Assembly: GCA_017405245.1 (NCBI GenBank)
Contig: JAFRAU010000005.1
Coordinates: 1-40,938 of the forward strand
Source: Candidatus Saccharimonadota bacterium
GTDB lineage: Bacteria; Patescibacteriota; Saccharimonadia; Saccharimonadales; Saccharimonadaceae
Length of the DNA: 40,938 nucleotides
Direction: 5' to 3'
Under the pieces are notes generated by a model that was not told the origin of the DNA, ran no database searches, and worked only from the letters and a program-made list of their open reading frames with translations. The translations under genes were made by a program, and so were the position numbers. Shown in pieces: positions 8,578-16,559 of this stretch (position 1 is the first letter of the stretch; each line of letters opens with the position of its first letter).

Positions 8578-10029
8578 ATGTCTAACATCTATCTTACCAC
8601 CGCAATACCATATGTTAATGGTGCACCGCATATTGGTCATGCCCTAGATTATCTTTTAGCTGATACTTACGCAAGATATCAAAAGTCGCTCGGTAACACT
8701 GTCCGTTTTCAGGCCGGCACTGACGAGCATGGCAATAAGATATACAAAAAAGCTCAGGAATTAAACATTCCAGTCGAAGATTATGTTAAAGAAAATTCTC
8801 AGAAATTTCAAGATTTTATTCAAAAACTTGGCGTAGAACCGACTGATTTTATTCGTACTACTGACAAAAACCACGAAACTCGTTGCCAAAAAATTTGGCA
8901 AAAGTTAGAAAATCATATCTATAAAAGTGCCTACGAAGGTTGGTACTGCGATGGCTGTGAGCGCTATATCACCGATAAAGAATATGAAGAAAACAATGGT
9001 GTTTGCCCAGACCACAATAAGCCCTACGAGAAGCTAAGAGAAGAAAACTATTATTTTAGGATTGCAGATTTTAAGGACCAGATCGAGTCTGCCATTAAGT
9101 CGGGCGCCCTAAATATCTTACCGAAATTTCGCGCTAAGGAGATGCTGGCTCTCTTAGAAGATACCCCAGACGTCTCTATTTCTCGCCCAATTTCTCAGTT
9201 GAAGTGGGGTGTCAAAGTGCCAGGCGACGATACTCAGGTAATGTATGTTTGGATTGACGCACTAGCCAATTACATCACTGTGTTAGGCTTTCCAGATAAA
9301 GACATTTCCGATTTTTGGCCAGCCAGTGTTCAGTTTGTCGGTAAGGACATTTTGCGTTTTCATACTATTATTTGGCCAGCCATGCTCTTAGGATTAGGTT
9401 TGCCATTCCCAAAAATTATTCACTCCCACGGTCATATCTTAGTTGATGGGCAGAAGATGAGCAAATCTATCGGTAACGTCATAGCTCCACTTGATGTCCT
9501 AGATAAGTATGGCCTATCCGCATTTCGTTACTTTTTCTTGCGCCACATTGACACCTTTTCTGATAGCAATTTCTCTTGGGAAAAATATGACGCAGCTTAT
9601 AATAATGAGTTAGCAAATGACCTTGGGAACCTAGTACAACGTCTTGCAAATCTCTGCAAAAAACAAGAGCAAAAAGGTCTAGTCGACTATCAGCCAAAAG
9701 AAGACCTGGAATATCAAAAGCTCATGGATTCACTTTATTTTAGCAAGGCTTTTGACTATGTATGGGAGAAAGTCCAAGCCCTAAATAAAGAGATTGACGA
9801 GAAAAAACCTTGGGAATATGGCAAGAGAATAAAAGTCGCAGATTCTTCCGAAGCTGACGTTTTGTCAAAAGAATTAGACAGTCTCTTGCAGGATTTATCC
9901 GCAAAACTACTTTCTATTGCATATCTTTTAGCTCCATTTTTGCCAGCCATCAGCGATAAAATCATTGAGATTTTTACGGCTGACCTAATCCTTCCGCCAG
10001 CTACTCCGCTATTTCCAAAAAGTGTTTAA
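8578..10029 (+). CDS. metG: Methionyl-tRNA synthetase
   Basis: This class I enzyme charges tRNA-Met in the cytoplasm. The HIGH motif is at 18-21 (PHIGHAL) and KMSKS at 293-297 (GQKMSKSIGN). The zinc knuckle is C124/C127 (CDGC) with C143 and H146 (CPDH), a variant with His in place of the fourth Cys. The anticodon-binding helical domain follows. Length is 483 aa without the C-terminal dimerisation/tRNA-binding domain found in many bacteria. TATAAT at 8566-8571 ends 6 nt before ATG, so the mRNA is probably leaderless. The -10 box overlaps the stop region of the upstream gene. Confidence 0.96.
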   Translation: MSNIYLTTAIPYVNGAPHIGHALDYLLADTYARYQKSLGNTVRFQAGTDEHGNKIYKKAQELNIPVEDYVKENSQKFQDFIQKLGVEPTDFIRTTDKNHETRCQKIWQKLENHIYKSAYEGWYCDGCERYITDKEYEENNGVCPDHNKPYEKLREENYYFRIADFKDQIESAIKSGALNILPKFRAKEMLALLEDTPDVSISRPISQLKWGVKVPGDDTQVMYVWIDALANYITVLGFPDKDISDFWPASVQFVGKDILRFHTIIWPAMLLGLGLPFPKIIHSHGHILVDGQKMSKSIGNVIAPLDVLDKYGLSAFRYFFLRHIDTFSDSNFSWEKYDAAYNNELANDLGNLVQRLANLCKKQEQKGLVDYQPKEDLEYQKLMDSLYFSKAFDYVWEKVQALNKEIDEKKPWEYGKRIKVADSSEADVLSKELDSLLQDLSAKLLSIAYLLAPFLPAISDKIIEIFTADLILPPATPLFPKSV

Positions 10030-10030
10030 T

Positions 10031-10062
10031 AAAAAAGCCCCCATAAAGAGGGGGACTTTTTT
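10031..10062. terminator. Bidirectional intrinsic terminator between metG and the aquaporin gene
   Basis: AAAAAAG-CCCCC and GGGGG-(A)-CTTTTTT pair around a short loop, and T-runs follow on both strands. It sits between the convergent ends of metG and the minus-strand MIP gene and can serve both. Confidence 0.88.
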
Positions 10063-10076
10063 AATTGAAGATTTAT

Positions 10077-11000
10077 TTACTTGATAGTCTTCTTAGCTTC
10101 TACGGCGTGTTCGCCAGAAAGGCGAGCAGAAAAATCTGCAATGTAGAAACCGATTACGCCACCAAGCATTGGGAAGATGACGTAAGTCAGTAGTGCGGAA
10201 CAAATCGCACCAAATACTTCACCGAAGTTCTCACCACCAGCCGGTAGAATCTGATACATCAAAGCCGCGGCAGGGTTTAAGATGAAGTTATTTTGAAGTT
10301 GTAGATAAGTAGAAGAAACTACGATAGCAAATAGTAACACTACACAAATACCACCACCATAGATAGCGGCAAAGGTAAATGTGCTACGCTTGTAAGCGAG
10401 TGCGCGTGCAAAGAAGAATGCAATCATAATCGCACCTACAAACTCAATCATTGTTACTACCCAGAATTGACCATCAGCGACTTCCGCCATTTGTGGAAAT
10501 TCCGGTGCTTCCTGAGCGGCACTGCGGAAAGCATTAGCTAGTAGGAATGCTAACCAGGCACCAAGTACCTGAGAGAGTATGTAAAGGATGCCACGAATTG
10601 CAGACATTCTGCGTGACGCCATCATACCGACGGTGATGATTGGGTTAAGATTTGCCCCCGAGAAAGCAAACACCGCCATTGAAATTGCGATTACGCCAAA
10701 CATGATGTAAAGCGGCTGATAAATCCCAAGAGTGAGAAGAATCAGAGTGAGCAGCATCGTGCCAATCACCTCACCGAGAATTGCACCATAGATGCGTGGG
10801 TTCTTAAAAATTGTTAATATATTTTCATTGGCGTCAAACTTTCTAGCAAAGAAACCCTTAAATGGATTCCCGCTTTGTTCGACAACCGGCGCCTTAACAA
10901 CCTCAGTCTTTTTGGTCTCTACTTTCTTAGTAGTAGTCTTAACTGCGGTGGTTTTTGGCTTTGAAGACTTGGTCGTCTTCTTGGACTTGGTTGTAGCCAT
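10077..11000 (-). CDS. Aquaporin / MIP-family channel, atypical
   Basis: After a Lys/Thr-rich cytoplasmic N-terminus of about 70 residues there are six hydrophobic segments and two half-helix loops typical of major intrinsic proteins. The first loop is GANLNPIIT (NPI instead of NPA) and the second LNPAAALMY. The second NPA is normally followed by Arg of the selectivity filter; here it is Ala. The protein therefore keeps the MIP fold (about 230 aa) but probably differs in selectivity from water or glycerol channels. The start has a strong AAGGAGGA site 5 nt upstream and a TGnTATAAT at 11029-11034 on the minus strand. It is divergent from the small membrane protein gene. Confidence 0.82.
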   Translation of the reverse strand: MATTKSKKTTKSSKPKTTAVKTTTKKVETKKTEVVKAPVVEQSGNPFKGFFARKFDANENILTIFKNPRIYGAILGEVIGTMLLTLILLTLGIYQPLYIMFGVIAISMAVFAFSGANLNPIITVGMMASRRMSAIRGILYILSQVLGAWLAFLLANAFRSAAQEAPEFPQMAEVADGQFWVVTMIEFVGAIMIAFFFARALAYKRSTFTFAAIYGGGICVVLLFAIVVSSTYLQLQNNFILNPAAALMYQILPAGGENFGEVFGAICSALLTYVIFPMLGGVIGFYIADFSARLSGEHAVEAKKTIK

Positions 11001-11028
11001 TATTCCTCCTTAATTGGTATATGTATTT

Positions 11029-11069
11029 ATTATAGCACACTTGTCAAATCTGTGTACATCGAATATAAT
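11029..11069. promoter_or_regulatory. Divergent promoters
   Basis: On the plus strand TTGTCA (11041-11046), 17 bp and TATAAT (11064-11069) drive the gene at 11095. On the minus strand TGC-TATAAT (11029-11034) drives the aquaporin gene. The plus -35 box lies only 6 bp from the minus -10 box, so the two polymerases would interfere or be co-regulated. Confidence 0.65.
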
Positions 11070-11094
11070 GGATAATGAATTAAGTGAGGTAATT

Positions 11095-11322
11095 ATGGGA
11101 ATTATAGTTTCAAAGAATAATGATGAGAATAGTAGACTAAATCAGCGAATCACAGCAGATTTGCGTGAGCGTGCCCAGAAAGAGATGCGAGGTAGCGACC
11201 CAGATTTAGTAGAAGACAGTGATTATACTAAGGATATGAAAAAAGGCAGCAAGTTTGCCTGGGTTTGGATTGTCCTAATAGTCCTCGCTATTGCCTCCAT
11301 CGTAATTATTGTGACAGTATGA
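11095..11322 (+). CDS. Small single-pass membrane protein, unknown function
   Basis: The product is 75 aa, with a charged N-terminal half (many Asp, Glu, Arg, Lys) and one C-terminal hydrophobic helix (about residues 52-74) preceded by KKGSK, so it is likely tail-anchored with the N-terminus in the cytoplasm. The ATG at 11095 is chosen because it follows the -10 box by 25 nt and has a GTGAGG site 5 nt upstream; the longer frame opening at 11014 would begin before the promoter. It ends just before pheS. Confidence 0.6.
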   Translation: MGIIVSKNNDENSRLNQRITADLRERAQKEMRGSDPDLVEDSDYTKDMKKGSKFAWVWIVLIVLAIASIVIIVTV

Positions 11323-11335
11323 TATAATATACTCT

Positions 11336-12283
11336 ATGTCGAGTGTTGAAGAAATCAAGAGTAATTTAAAGGCATTAAATGCCGAGTATGCCAAAATCAA
11401 AACTTTACTAAAAGAAGAACGTAAAAGCTTCGGCGAAGAACTAAATAAAAGACGCCGGAAGCTCCAAGCGGAACTCCAAGTCGCCATGGACGCAGCCGAA
11501 GCGGAAAATATCGAGCCGATCGATATTACTGCGCCGTCTGCACCAAATGCTAAAATTCCAGAGATTAAGCAAGGTAGTCGTCATCCACTCATGACAGAGT
11601 TAGAACGAGTTTTAGATATTTATTCTCACATGGGCTTTGATGTTATGGAGGCTCGTCAGCTTGATGACGAATTCCATATGTTTGAGGCACTCAACTTTCC
11701 AGAAGGGCATCCTGCTCGTGACGGCTATGACACTTTCCGGACGAGCGAAGGTTTTATCCCGCCAGCCCACACTTCCACTATGCAACACCGCGCCTTAAAG
11801 CGTTACAAAAAAGACTTAGAAAACGGAGGTAAAATTGCCGTCGTTATTCCGGGCCGCGTGTTTAGAAATGAAGACGTTGACGCCACTCATGAGCATACTT
11901 TTTATCAGTGCGAAGGTGTCTTTGTAGGAAAGAATGTTAATATGGGTCAGATGCTTGGCGTACTAAAAAATTTCTTTGACACATACTATGGTCAAAATCT
12001 TAACATTAAGACTCAGCCCGGCTACTTTCCATTTACCGAGCCGTCCGTAGAATTATTGATAGAAAAGCCAAAATCTCTTGGCGGCAAGGGTGATGGTTGG
12101 CTGGAAATGCTAGGATGCGGCATGATTCATCCTAATGTCTTAAAAATGGCCGGTATTAACCCAGATGAATATCAAGGTTTTGCTTGGGGCGGTGGCATAG
12201 ATCGACTAGTAATGTTAAAATACGGTCTTTCAGATGTGCGTTATTTCGAATCTGGTAAACTAGACTTTTTGAAGGAGTTTTAA
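11336..12283 (+). CDS. pheS: Phenylalanyl-tRNA synthetase alpha subunit
   Basis: The class II catalytic subunit of the (alpha-beta)2 enzyme, 315 aa. A short N-terminal coiled coil (about 1-75, shorter than usual) is followed by HPLMTELERVLDIYSHMGF, the motif 2 region HTSTMQHRAL with FRNEDVDATHEHTFYQCEG, and motif 3 GFAWGGGIDRLVMLKYG. TATAAT at 11323-11328 ends 7 nt before ATG. pheT follows after 2 nt. Confidence 0.96.
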   Translation: MSSVEEIKSNLKALNAEYAKIKTLLKEERKSFGEELNKRRRKLQAELQVAMDAAEAENIEPIDITAPSAPNAKIPEIKQGSRHPLMTELERVLDIYSHMGFDVMEARQLDDEFHMFEALNFPEGHPARDGYDTFRTSEGFIPPAHTSTMQHRALKRYKKDLENGGKIAVVIPGRVFRNEDVDATHEHTFYQCEGVFVGKNVNMGQMLGVLKNFFDTYYGQNLNIKTQPGYFPFTEPSVELLIEKPKSLGGKGDGWLEMLGCGMIHPNVLKMAGINPDEYQGFAWGGGIDRLVMLKYGLSDVRYFESGKLDFLKEF

Positions 12284-12285
12284 TT

Positions 12286-14817
12286 ATGAAAATTAGTCTA
12301 AATGAAATCAAAAAATTAGTTCCGGCCGCCGCCAGCGTTGAAACAGATGAGCTAATTAAGCTTATTGGCTCACGCCTTGTAGAAGTAGAAGGAAAACTTA
12401 ATCTTGCGGAAAAATACAAAGGTATTTATATCGTAAAAGTTGTAGAGTGTGAGCCTATTCCAGACACACATTTACATTTATGCAAGATTGACGCTGGCGC
12501 GCACTCCCTAGACGGACCTATTCAAGTGGTATGTGGAGCACCCAATGTCAGAAAAGACATGCTGGCAGTCTGGCTCGCTCCTGGGGCAGTCGTGCCAGAG
12601 ACTTATGGCGAGGAAAACTTTAAATTAGACGTCCGTAAGCTTCGTGGCTACGAGAGTAATGGCATGCTTGCAGGTTTGGATGAAATCGACCTCGGTGACG
12701 ATCATTCCGGGATTATAGAAATAAGTCCTCATCATAAATACACTGACGCCGAGGGAAAAGAGCACGAAGTCAGCCCGGGCGACGCTTTTGCCGAAGCCTT
12801 TGATCTTAACGACATTATCTTAGATATAGAGAACAAATCCCTCACGCACCGCCCAGACACTTTTGGTTTGGTCGGCTTTGCTCGGGAGGTGGCCGGGATA
12901 TTAGGCGTAAAATTTGAGTATAAAAACGAGCCTTTTGATGCTGATTCTCAGGATGCCCGCCTAGAAGATACAGTTTCTAGCGGTTCTCCTCAGATAGTTC
13001 AGAAAACTGCCACTCATTCAGAAGATAGCCCTATTACTGTCACCATTAAAGATATTTCCCTCTGCCCACGTTACTCCTGTGCAGTTATCGAATTATCAGA
13101 CGCCCTATCCGACGATAAGTATCTAACTGATATGGATGTCTTTTTAGCCAAAGCCGGTATGCGTGGTATTTCTAAGATTGTTGACATTACTAATTATATG
13201 ATGCTAATGACTGGGCAACCATTACACGCTTTTGACTATGATAAATTCCTAAAAATAGCTGGGAGTTCAGAAATCATTATTCGCGCTGCGAAAAACGGGG
13301 AAGAATTACAGCTCTTAGACGGCAAGACCATCAAATGTACTACTGACGACATTCTGATTACGGCAAACGATATTCCAGTCGCACTTGCTGGCGCGATGGG
13401 CGGAGCTAGTACGGAAATTGACGCTAGCACCAAGCGTATTTTATTGGAGAGCGCTACTTTTTCGCTTTATAATTTGCGCAAAACTCAGATGGCACACGGG
13501 ATTTTTTCCGAGGCGATTACGCGCTTTACTAAGGGCCAGCCAGCCAGCCAAACCCTTCCAGTTTTGAGGAAGACTATCAGTTTGTTAGGCGGTAAATTGT
13601 TAAGTGTCGTAGACGAATACCCAAGTCCAACCAAGAAAAATGTTGTAAAAATTACAACACCTGAAATCAATAGTCTGCTTGGTACTGACTATAAGACAGA
13701 ATTAATAATCAAGACTCTTGAAAATGTTGGTTTTACCGTATCTTGCGACCACGAAGAATTAACGGTTACGGCTCCATCTTGGCGCACCGATATTCACATT
13801 AAAGTAGATATTATCGAAGAAGTTGGCCGTATGTTAGGATATGATAATATCCCGCTAGACTTTCCAACTCGGCCATTTGTTGGCGCAACAAAAGATTCAC
13901 TTCTAGACTTAAAATCTAGGCTTAGGACTATTCTTTCTGATAAGCTTTCCGCACACGAGCTTCTGACCTACTCATTTGTTAGCAGTAAGCTTCAAGAAAA
14001 CGTAGGCGAGGATACTGACGATTCTTACGAGATTGTTAATTCTATTTCACCAGAGCTTCAACGCTTTCGTCAGAGTCTTATTCCGTCGCTCCTAGATAAA
14101 GCATATACCAATATCCGTGCTGGCTACCATGATTTTTCTCTTTACGAAATCAACCAGGTCGCCAAAAAATCTTATGGTAAAGACAGCGATAATGTACCAA
14201 TTTTGCATAACCATTTAGGTTTTATCACGCTCGGTGATTATTATAGTATGAAGGTTATTTTAACTACGCTTCTCTGTGACCTCGGTATTAAATCGCCAGT
14301 GATAACGGAGCTAAAAGCCGGCAGCTTACCATATTTAGAGCCACTCCACTCCGCCCTTCTTACGGTTGGCTCCTCCGACTCTCCGCTTAAAATTGAATTT
14401 GGCGAGATTAAGTCTACGGTAAGAAAGCGTCTCAAACTGCCAGAAACTGTATCAGCTTTTGAGATTGACCTCGATGCTCTGCTCTCTAATATTCCAGACG
14501 TTTCTGCTTCCATGCCAGAACTCTCCAAGTTCCCATCAGTCGAACGCGATTTGACTGTCAAAATCGCAAAAGGTGCCACTTATGCTAATGTCTCCGCCGC
14601 CATCTCTGCCGCATTAGATAGCGAAAAAGACAAAGGAATTATTTATCAAATCACGCCAGTCTCAATTTACCAAAAAGACGACGCATCAAAAACTAAGAAT
14701 TTGAGCTTCCATTTAGAATTTGCAAGTCGCAAGAAAACGCTAGAAAATGACGAAATCTTTGCTATAATGAATACAGTATCAAAAAATATAGAGCAGGTGG
14801 GCGCCGAAATTGTTTAG
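12286..14817 (+). CDS. pheT: Phenylalanyl-tRNA synthetase beta subunit
   Basis: The 843-aa subunit has the expected order: N-terminal half-domain (MKISLNEIKKLV), an EMAP/OB tRNA-binding domain (about 45-165), B3/4 editing domain (ISKIVDITNYMMLMTGQPLHAFD), B5 domain, catalytic-like core (LLTYSFVS...FRQSLIPSLLD), and C-terminal FDX-ACB anticodon-binding domain (SKFPSVERDLTV). The AAGGAG site lies within the last codons of pheS, so the pair is translationally coupled. Codons for NVVKITT (near 13637) contain a palindrome shared with hisS. Confidence 0.96.
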   Translation: MKISLNEIKKLVPAAASVETDELIKLIGSRLVEVEGKLNLAEKYKGIYIVKVVECEPIPDTHLHLCKIDAGAHSLDGPIQVVCGAPNVRKDMLAVWLAPGAVVPETYGEENFKLDVRKLRGYESNGMLAGLDEIDLGDDHSGIIEISPHHKYTDAEGKEHEVSPGDAFAEAFDLNDIILDIENKSLTHRPDTFGLVGFAREVAGILGVKFEYKNEPFDADSQDARLEDTVSSGSPQIVQKTATHSEDSPITVTIKDISLCPRYSCAVIELSDALSDDKYLTDMDVFLAKAGMRGISKIVDITNYMMLMTGQPLHAFDYDKFLKIAGSSEIIIRAAKNGEELQLLDGKTIKCTTDDILITANDIPVALAGAMGGASTEIDASTKRILLESATFSLYNLRKTQMAHGIFSEAITRFTKGQPASQTLPVLRKTISLLGGKLLSVVDEYPSPTKKNVVKITTPEINSLLGTDYKTELIIKTLENVGFTVSCDHEELTVTAPSWRTDIHIKVDIIEEVGRMLGYDNIPLDFPTRPFVGATKDSLLDLKSRLRTILSDKLSAHELLTYSFVSSKLQENVGEDTDDSYEIVNSISPELQRFRQSLIPSLLDKAYTNIRAGYHDFSLYEINQVAKKSYGKDSDNVPILHNHLGFITLGDYYSMKVILTTLLCDLGIKSPVITELKAGSLPYLEPLHSALLTVGSSDSPLKIEFGEIKSTVRKRLKLPETVSAFEIDLDALLSNIPDVSASMPELSKFPSVERDLTVKIAKGATYANVSAAISAALDSEKDKGIIYQITPVSIYQKDDASKTKNLSFHLEFASRKKTLENDEIFAIMNTVSKNIEQVGAEIV

Positions 14818-14840
14818 GTAATAAAAAGGAGGAGGTACCT

Positions 14841-15653
14841 ATGGATCAAAAAGCATTAAAAACTAGTTGGCAGCAACGTCTTGTAATCATTATTATTGCA
14901 ATCTTACTACTAGGCTCAACTATCGCCACATATATTTTGATAGTCCTATCTAGTAATAACTCATCCGACAAACAAGTTTCCAAGCTCCAAGATGAATATA
15001 CTGCCAAGCAGGCAGAAATCAATGAGCGCGGCGTAGAACTGTCGAACACTTATTTTAAAGATTTTTCAAGCTTCAAGTCTTACGTTAAGGCTTACAACGC
15101 AGAAAGCGTCAATGCTAGTGGGGTTAAGAAAAATGACTTGAAAGAGGGTACTGGTCGCGAGCTTACTACTGGCGACTTGAATTATTTTGCCTACTACATT
15201 GGTTGGTGCGCAGACGAAAGTATCTTTGATAGCAGCTTGAATAACACTGAAAACCCTACCGCCCTTAACACTCCAATTTATGCTGGCCAAGGCTTAATTG
15301 AAGGCTGGAACGAGGGTGTAGTTGGCATGAAAATTGGCGGTATCCGTGAGATTTCTATTCCAGGAGAACTAGCTTATGGCGATTCTCGTGAGATTTGCGG
15401 TACAACTAACTCCCCACTGAAATTTATCGTCATGCCAATTACTGACGAAAAACTTACCAAGCTAAACGACGAGCTACAAAATATCTACGGCGAGCTAGTC
15501 AATGCCTATTATAGTTCTAGTGCTGCTCAATCTAGTGCTTCTGGTTCTTCCAACTCATCCAGTACTTCCGGTTCTTCTGATTCTTCCACCTCCTCATCTG
15601 ATACTTCTTCTGGTTCCTCGGAATCTAACTCTTCTAGTACGTCCGCAAACTAG
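14841..15653 (+). CDS. Membrane-anchored FKBP-type peptidyl-prolyl isomerase
   Basis: An N-terminal transmembrane anchor (about 13-36) is followed by a coiled linker and an FKBP domain at about 95-203. Family motifs are DLKEGTGRELTTGD, LIEGWNEGVVGMKIGGIREISIP and LAYGD. The ligand-pocket Trp (GLIEGW) and Tyr (LAYGD) are kept. The last 45 residues are almost pure Ser/Gly/Thr, a probable extracytoplasmic tail. It likely folds exported proteins outside the membrane. The 270-aa gene has a very strong AAGGAGGAGG site and follows pheT by 23 nt, suggesting co-transcription. Confidence 0.85.
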   Translation: MDQKALKTSWQQRLVIIIIAILLLGSTIATYILIVLSSNNSSDKQVSKLQDEYTAKQAEINERGVELSNTYFKDFSSFKSYVKAYNAESVNASGVKKNDLKEGTGRELTTGDLNYFAYYIGWCADESIFDSSLNNTENPTALNTPIYAGQGLIEGWNEGVVGMKIGGIREISIPGELAYGDSREICGTTNSPLKFIVMPITDEKLTKLNDELQNIYGELVNAYYSSSAAQSSASGSSNSSSTSGSSDSSTSSSDTSSGSSESNSSSTSAN

Positions 15654-15684
15654 TCTAAGCCCACCCTAAAAAGCACTAGCGCTA

Positions 15685-15713
15685 TTGACTTTTTCTGCAA
15701 AGTGTGCTATAAT
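15685..15713 (+). promoter_or_regulatory. Promoter TTGACT-17-TATAAT
   Basis: TTGACT at 15685-15690 and TATAAT at 15708-15713 (with TGn) have a 17-bp spacer. The predicted leader is about 67 nt, contains AGATT/AATCT complementary segments, and ends with a GGGGGT Shine-Dalgarno-like site. Confidence 0.7.
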
Positions 15714-15787
15714 GTAAGTATAGATTGAACTAATTGGGTGAAATCTAGTATCTGTTGGTTACGATATAGAAAAGGGGGTAATATATT

Positions 15788-16363
15788 ATGTTTAACAATT
15801 TTAATTTTTGGTTCGCTTTAATGCCGTTACTTGCACTGGTCGTTGGAGGACTTTCGAGTCTCAACATTACTGTGCGCCATTACGGCGCAAAGCCAAGATT
15901 CGAGTTTATTCAGGCTGTATTTGATATTATTGCTTTCATAGCGACAGTGCTTAATACAGTGCTGATGTTTCGTGAGAGCTGGGCAGGCTTCGTGCAATTT
16001 GCGAGGGACTATGTCCCCGCAGGAAGAAGTCCGCTCGGCGCAGCCATCTGTGCCGTTACGGCAATCATAGGCATTAACGCAGTATATCTCGTTTTACTGC
16101 GCTTTATCTCCATCAGTGTACAGGAGATAAAGTACGCCTATTTGAAAAGGTCTTACAGACAGAAACGTAAGGCTGAGAAATATAGGCAAATGGCACTGCG
16201 TGACCTGGAAAACGATCTCGATGCCGAGACGTTGAAGGCTATCGAGCAGGCTCTTGACGAAGACTTGTACGAGGCAGAAAAATCCGCCAAAACAACGAGT
16301 CGCAAAACCAAAAAATCGGGCAAGCTTTTAAGCTTCCCGAAAAAGCAGCGCAGGATAAACTAG
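15788..16363 (+). CDS. Membrane protein of unknown function with a basic cytoplasmic tail
   Basis: The 191-aa protein has hydrophobic segments at about 8-26, 42-62 and 80-105, then a charged helical region rich in Lys/Arg/Glu and a tail ending in KKQRRIN. No family was recognised. The gene stands alone, with its own promoter, a 5' leader, an AAAAGGGGG site, and two hairpins downstream. Its codon choice (more GCC/CGC/CTG) looks slightly different from neighbours by eye. This could be a recent acquisition, but composition was not computed. Confidence 0.6.
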   Translation: MFNNFNFWFALMPLLALVVGGLSSLNITVRHYGAKPRFEFIQAVFDIIAFIATVLNTVLMFRESWAGFVQFARDYVPAGRSPLGAAICAVTAIIGINAVYLVLLRFISISVQEIKYAYLKRSYRQKRKAEKYRQMALRDLENDLDAETLKAIEQALDEDLYEAEKSAKTTSRKTKKSGKLLSFPKKQRRIN

Positions 16364-16380
16364 CCGCTGTGCAAAAAGCC

Positions 16381-16405
16381 TGTGGATTCATTTCTAGAAT
16401 CCACA
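16381..16405 (+). terminator. Hairpin downstream of orphan membrane-protein gene
   Basis: TGTGGATT and AATCCACA pair (8 bp) around a 9-nt loop and are followed by an A-rich stretch. It is a weak terminator on the plus strand and sits 18 nt after the stop codon. Confidence 0.5.
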
Positions 16406-16427
16406 ATAAAAAGTAACCCAACAAGTC

Positions 16428-16454
16428 AGCCCCACCATCAAGGTGGGGCTATTT
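16428..16454 (+). terminator. Intrinsic terminator
   Basis: AGCCCCACC (16428-16436) and GGTGGGGCT (16442-16450) form a perfect 9-bp stem with a 5-nt loop followed by ATTTC. It ends the transcript of the orphan membrane-protein gene before sbcB. Confidence 0.8.
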
Positions 16455-16559
16455 CATACTTGTTAACAAATAATCGTAACATCGTTAGCCGATACAACGC
16501 GGCACTACTGCCAGCATAATCCTCTAATACCTAACCCCGCATTATGTTATAATAATCTT

